Shown here: one piece after another, positions 25,111-27,607 of the stretch
Position numbering within the stretch: position 1 is the stretch's first letter
How the letters are laid out: each line of letters starts with the position of its first letter
Source: Pseudomonadota bacterium
Lineage (GTDB): Bacteria > Pseudomonadota > Alphaproteobacteria > Sphingomonadales > Sphingomonadaceae
DNA: 27,607 bases
Direction of reading: 5' to 3'
Assembly: GCA_023416515.1 (NCBI GenBank)
Contig: JAEZHP010000186.1
Coordinates: forward strand, 1-27,607
Made by a program: the position numbers and the translations under genes
The notes under the pieces: generated by a model
Databases searched by the model: none
Told to the model about the DNA's origin: nothing
Seen by the model: the letters and a program-made list of their open reading frames with translations, nothing else

Positions 25111-26670
25111 TTAGTCCGCCTTCTTCTTGGCGGCCTTCTTCGGCTTGGCGGGCGCCTCGGCAGCCGGAGCCTCGGCAGCCGGAGCCTCTTCGGCCTTCGC
25201 CTTCTTGGCTGCGGACTTCTTGGCGGGCTTTTCCTCGGCCGCCGGAGCGTCCTCGGCCTTGTCGGCCTTCTTGGCAGCCTTCTTGGCGGGCTTGTGGTCG
25301 TGATCGTGGTCGTGGCCGCAGCCCGGGCCGTGAACGTGATCTTCCTCGACCTCGATCGCGGCTTCCAGCTCCTCGCGAGTCACCGAGCGGTCGGTGATCT
25401 CGGCCTTGGAGAAGATGTAGTCGACGACCTTGTCCTCATAGAGCGGGGCGCGCAGCTGGGCGGCGGCCATCGGCTCCTGGCGGACATATTCGACGAAGCG
25501 CTGACGATCCTCGGGGCGATACTGCTGCGCCGCCTGCATGATCAGGGCGTTCATCTCCTGGTTGGAGACCTCGACTCCGTTCTTCTGGCCGATCTCCGAG
25601 AGGAGGAGGCCGAGGCGGACCCGGCGTTCGGCGATTCGACGGTAATCGTCGCGCTCGGCTTCCATCTCGGCGCGAGCGGCCTCGGGATCGGCCTCGTGGG
25701 TCGCCTCATGCTCGAGCTGCTTCCAGATCTGGTCGAACTCGGCCTCGACCATCGTCTCCGGAACCGGGAAGTCGTGGGCGGCGGCGAGCTGGTCGAGCAG
25801 CTGGCGCTTCATGTGGGTGCGGGTGAGGCCGTTCAATTCCTGCTCGACCTGGCCCTTGAGGAGGCCGCGAAGCTGCTCGAGGCTCTCGAGACCCATCGCC
25901 TTGGCGAAGGCATCGTCGGCCGCCGCCTCGCGGGCAACCTGGACCTCGTTGACGGTGACGTCGAAGGTCGCCGCCTTGCCCTTGAGATAGTCGACCGGAT
26001 AATCCTCGGGGAAGCTCACGTTGACGGTGCGCTGGTCGTTGGCCTTGGCGCCGACCAGCTGGTCCTCGAAGCCCGGGATCAAGCGTCCCGAACCGAGCTC
26101 GATCGACATGTTTTCGCCCTTGCCGCCCTCGAACGGCTCGCCGTCGACCTTGCCCTCGAAGTCGATCATCAGGAGGTCGCCCTTCTCGGCCTTGCGGCCC
26201 TTGGGAGCGGGATCGAAGCTCTTCTGGCCCTCGGCCATGCGGGTGACGGCCTCGTCGACCATCGCGTCGGTCGCCTCGACCTGAAGGCGCTCGAGCTTCA
26301 TGCCCTCGACGCTCGCCTCGGGAACGTCGGGAAGAGTCTCGACCTCGACCTCGACGACGGCGTCCTTGCCGGACTCATGATCCTGCTCGAGGCGAACGCT
26401 CGGCTGCATCGCCGGGCGGATCTTGTTGTCGACGAGGAGCTTCTGCACGCCTTCCTGGATCGCAGTCTCGAGCGCCTGGGCCTCGAGGCGCGGACCGTGC
26501 ATCTTGCGCACGAGGTTGGCCGGCACCTTGCCGGGGCGGAAGCCGGGCATGCGCACCTGCGGCGCGATGGTCTTCAGCTCCTGATCGATCTTGGCATCGA
26601 TCTCCTTGGCCGCGATGGTGAGGCGGAAACCCCGCTTTAGGCCCTCGTTCAACGTCTCGACAGTCTGCAT
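25111..26670 (-). CDS. tig: Trigger factor with extended His- and Lys/Ala-rich tail
   Basis: A 519-residue ribosome-associated chaperone and prolyl isomerase. The N-terminal ribosome-binding domain has GFRPGKVP (43-50; Phe44 and Arg45 kept, Lys46 replaced by Pro). The FKBP-like domain follows at about 160-245 (GDLLMIDFEGKVDGEPFEGG, PGFEDQLVGAK), then the helical C-terminal chaperone domain. Family members such as the E. coli protein have about 430 residues; here roughly 79 residues are added, with CGHDHDHDH (451-459) and then a Lys/Ala/Pro/Glu-rich tail ending KPKKAAKKKAD. ATG at 26670 has no strong ribosome site. No clp gene is adjacent, unlike the common tig-clpPX order. Confidence 0.97.
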   Translation of the reverse strand: MQTVETLNEGLKRGFRLTIAAKEIDAKIDQELKTIAPQVRMPGFRPGKVPANLVRKMHGPRLEAQALETAIQEGVQKLLVDNKIRPAMQPSVRLEQDHESGKDAVVEVEVETLPDVPEASVEGMKLERLQVEATDAMVDEAVTRMAEGQKSFDPAPKGRKAEKGDLLMIDFEGKVDGEPFEGGKGENMSIELGSGRLIPGFEDQLVGAKANDQRTVNVSFPEDYPVDYLKGKAATFDVTVNEVQVAREAAADDAFAKAMGLESLEQLRGLLKGQVEQELNGLTRTHMKRQLLDQLAAAHDFPVPETMVEAEFDQIWKQLEHEATHEADPEAARAEMEAERDDYRRIAERRVRLGLLLSEIGQKNGVEVSNQEMNALIMQAAQQYRPEDRQRFVEYVRQEPMAAAQLRAPLYEDKVVDYIFSKAEITDRSVTREELEAAIEVEEDHVHGPGCGHDHDHDHKPAKKAAKKADKAEDAPAAEEKPAKKSAAKKAKAEEAPAAEAPAAEAPAKPKKAAKKKAD

Positions 26671-26751
26671 GATCGTCAGCTTAGCTTTCTAAGTGCGCCA
26701 ATTAAGGCTCGGAAAATCTTGTCGGCGCCACGCGCTCCGCGAACGGAAGGC

Positions 26752-26836
26752 TGGTGCGGGCGAAGGGACTCGAACCCCCACATCTTTCGATACTGGAACC
26801 TAAATCCAGCGCGTCTACCAGTTCCGCCACGCCCGC
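26752..26836 (-). tRNA. tRNA-Leu (anticodon TAG)
   Basis: On the minus strand an 85-base class II tRNA can be folded. The acceptor stem pairs GCGGGCG with CGCCCGC; the anticodon stem CTGGA/TCCAG holds the loop TTTAGGT, giving anticodon TAG; a long variable arm (TATCGAAAGATG) follows; and the T-arm has GGTTCGAGTCC. CCA is encoded at the 3' end (26752-26754). It is upstream of trigger factor on the same strand. Confidence 0.96.
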
Positions 26837-26975
26837 CGGGCCGCCGGTCGGCGGGGTCTATAGCAGCCGGAGACATGAGGGCAAGCACCGGCTGCCAAGC
26901 GCCCGCAACGAGCGATTGATCCGATAGAGAAGCCGCATTATGCCCGCAACACACTTCTCCGAGGGGGATTCCTAA

Positions 26976-27607
26976 ATGCGTTTCAAGTCGTTGCTCGTTG
27001 CCAGCGCCGCCGCTCTCTTCATCGCAGCTCCAGCGGCGGCCCAGTTCGATGACGGGCACGATCATGGCGCCCACGCCCAGCAGCAGGCGGCCGCCGCCGC
27101 GCCGGCGGGCACTCCCCCCGCCCCAGCCCAGCTCTCCGCCGAGGACCTGCGCTGGGCGACCGAGCTCGGCTTCACTCCTGCCGCCTTCCGAAGCCACGTC
27201 ATGTTCCTGTCCGACGATCTTCTCGGCGGCCGCGACGCGGGCACGCCTGGGCACGAGATCGCCGCCCGTTACGTCGCCTCGCAATTCGCTTCGCTCGGCG
27301 TTCTCCCGGGCAATGACGGCAGCTGGTACCAGCAGGTTCACCTCGCCCGCTCGACCGCTCAGCCGGGCGCGACCCTGCGCGTCGGCAACCAGAATTTCGC
27401 GTCGGGCGAGGGCTTTGCCTTCCTCGGCGGCTACCAGTCGGCTCCGATCGCCATCGAGGCCCCCCTGGTGTTCGTCGGCTACGGACTCGACGCGCCGACC
27501 CAGGGCCATGATGATTATCGGGGCCTCGACGTCCGCGGCAAGGTGGTCGTTATGCTCGCCGGCCTGCCCGAGGGGCTCGCGAGCGACGTGAGCGCCCACC
27601 TGGGAAG
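26976..27607 (+). CDS. Secreted M28-family-like peptidase, 3' end beyond window
   Basis: The first 210 codons of a gene cut by the window end. MRFKSLLVASAAALFIAAPA opens a Sec signal with probable cleavage after AAA before QFDDG. A His/Ala/Gln/Pro-rich linker follows (residues about 24-52), then SHVMFLSDDLLGGRDAGTPG and EIAARYVASQFASLGV, which are typical of the N-terminal part of M28 aminopeptidases, and a PA-like insert (VFVGYGLDAP...DDYRGLDVRGKVVVML). Zinc ligands would be downstream and are not visible. ATG at 26976 has GAGGGGG about eight bases upstream. The likely role is a periplasmic or secreted zinc aminopeptidase. Confidence 0.88.
   Translation, partial: MRFKSLLVASAAALFIAAPAAAQFDDGHDHGAHAQQQAAAAAPAGTPPAPAQLSAEDLRWATELGFTPAAFRSHVMFLSDDLLGGRDAGTPGHEIAARYVASQFASLGVLPGNDGSWYQQVHLARSTAQPGATLRVGNQNFASGEGFAFLGGYQSAPIAIEAPLVFVGYGLDAPTQGHDDYRGLDVRGKVVVMLAGLPEGLASDVSAHLG

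Noticed and set aside
26915..26950. TTGATC-N17-TATGCC ahead of the M28 peptidase as a sigma-70 promoter.
   Set aside because: The -10 box matches TATAAT at only three positions, too weak to call by eye.

Overview
This 27.6 kb window looks like chromosomal DNA from a GC-rich alphaproteobacterium, most likely a sphingomonad (Sphingomonadales). The evidence is the clpP-clpX and lon-HU gene orders, trigger factor with a long Lys/Ala/His-rich tail, a small four-cysteine zinc-ribbon protein I associate with this order, GatCAB, and two dispersed palindromic repeats (GTCCGC...GCGGAC hairpins and CTTCGAC...GCTCAGG inverted repeats) of a kind I recall from sphingomonad genomes. The taxonomic call is recognition, not a search result.

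Layout. 1-2.0 kb: a small putative lipoprotein (-) bracketed by two copies of a hairpin repeat, a glutathione S-transferase (+), a bidirectional terminator and a zinc-ribbon protein (-). 2.0-5.5 kb, all minus: a secreted beta-propeller-like protein, a Gpt-type phosphoribosyltransferase, an adenine/adenosine deaminase and MsrB. The middle two make a purine-salvage pair. 5.5-8.9 kb: gatC-gatA-gatB (-), the amidotransferase that corrects Glu-tRNAGln/Asp-tRNAAsn, with a long inverted repeat between gatA and gatB. 9.1-11.3 kb: a plus-strand operon of a membrane-anchored DUF3089 hydrolase, RuvX and a DEDDh exonuclease joined by ATGA overlaps, then tRNA-Val(CAC) on the minus strand.

11.4-17.5 kb is a minus-strand protein-quality-control block: HU, Lon, a winged-helix methyltransferase, ClpX and ClpP. 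Lon has a heat-shock-like promoter, and terminators follow lon, HU and clpX. 17.75-21.7 kb is the most unusual part: a short terpene-cyclase-fold protein with a DADDTA motif (+), a UbiA-family prenyltransferase (-) whose stop codon shares TTAA with it, a GT2 glycosyltransferase (-) and a GT32-like glycosyltransferase (+). I read this as a candidate isoprenoid/glycolipid pathway. 21.8-23.2 kb holds a DUF998 membrane protein, a frameshifted remnant gene and a small secreted protein, all minus.

23.6-27.6 kb: a stand-alone PspC with a candidate sigma-54 promoter and a strong terminator, a DPM1-like membrane glycosyltransferase (-), a long inverted repeat, trigger factor (-), tRNA-Leu(TAG) (-), and the start of a secreted M28-type peptidase (+) cut by the window end. 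Positions 1-131 hold nothing I can assign.
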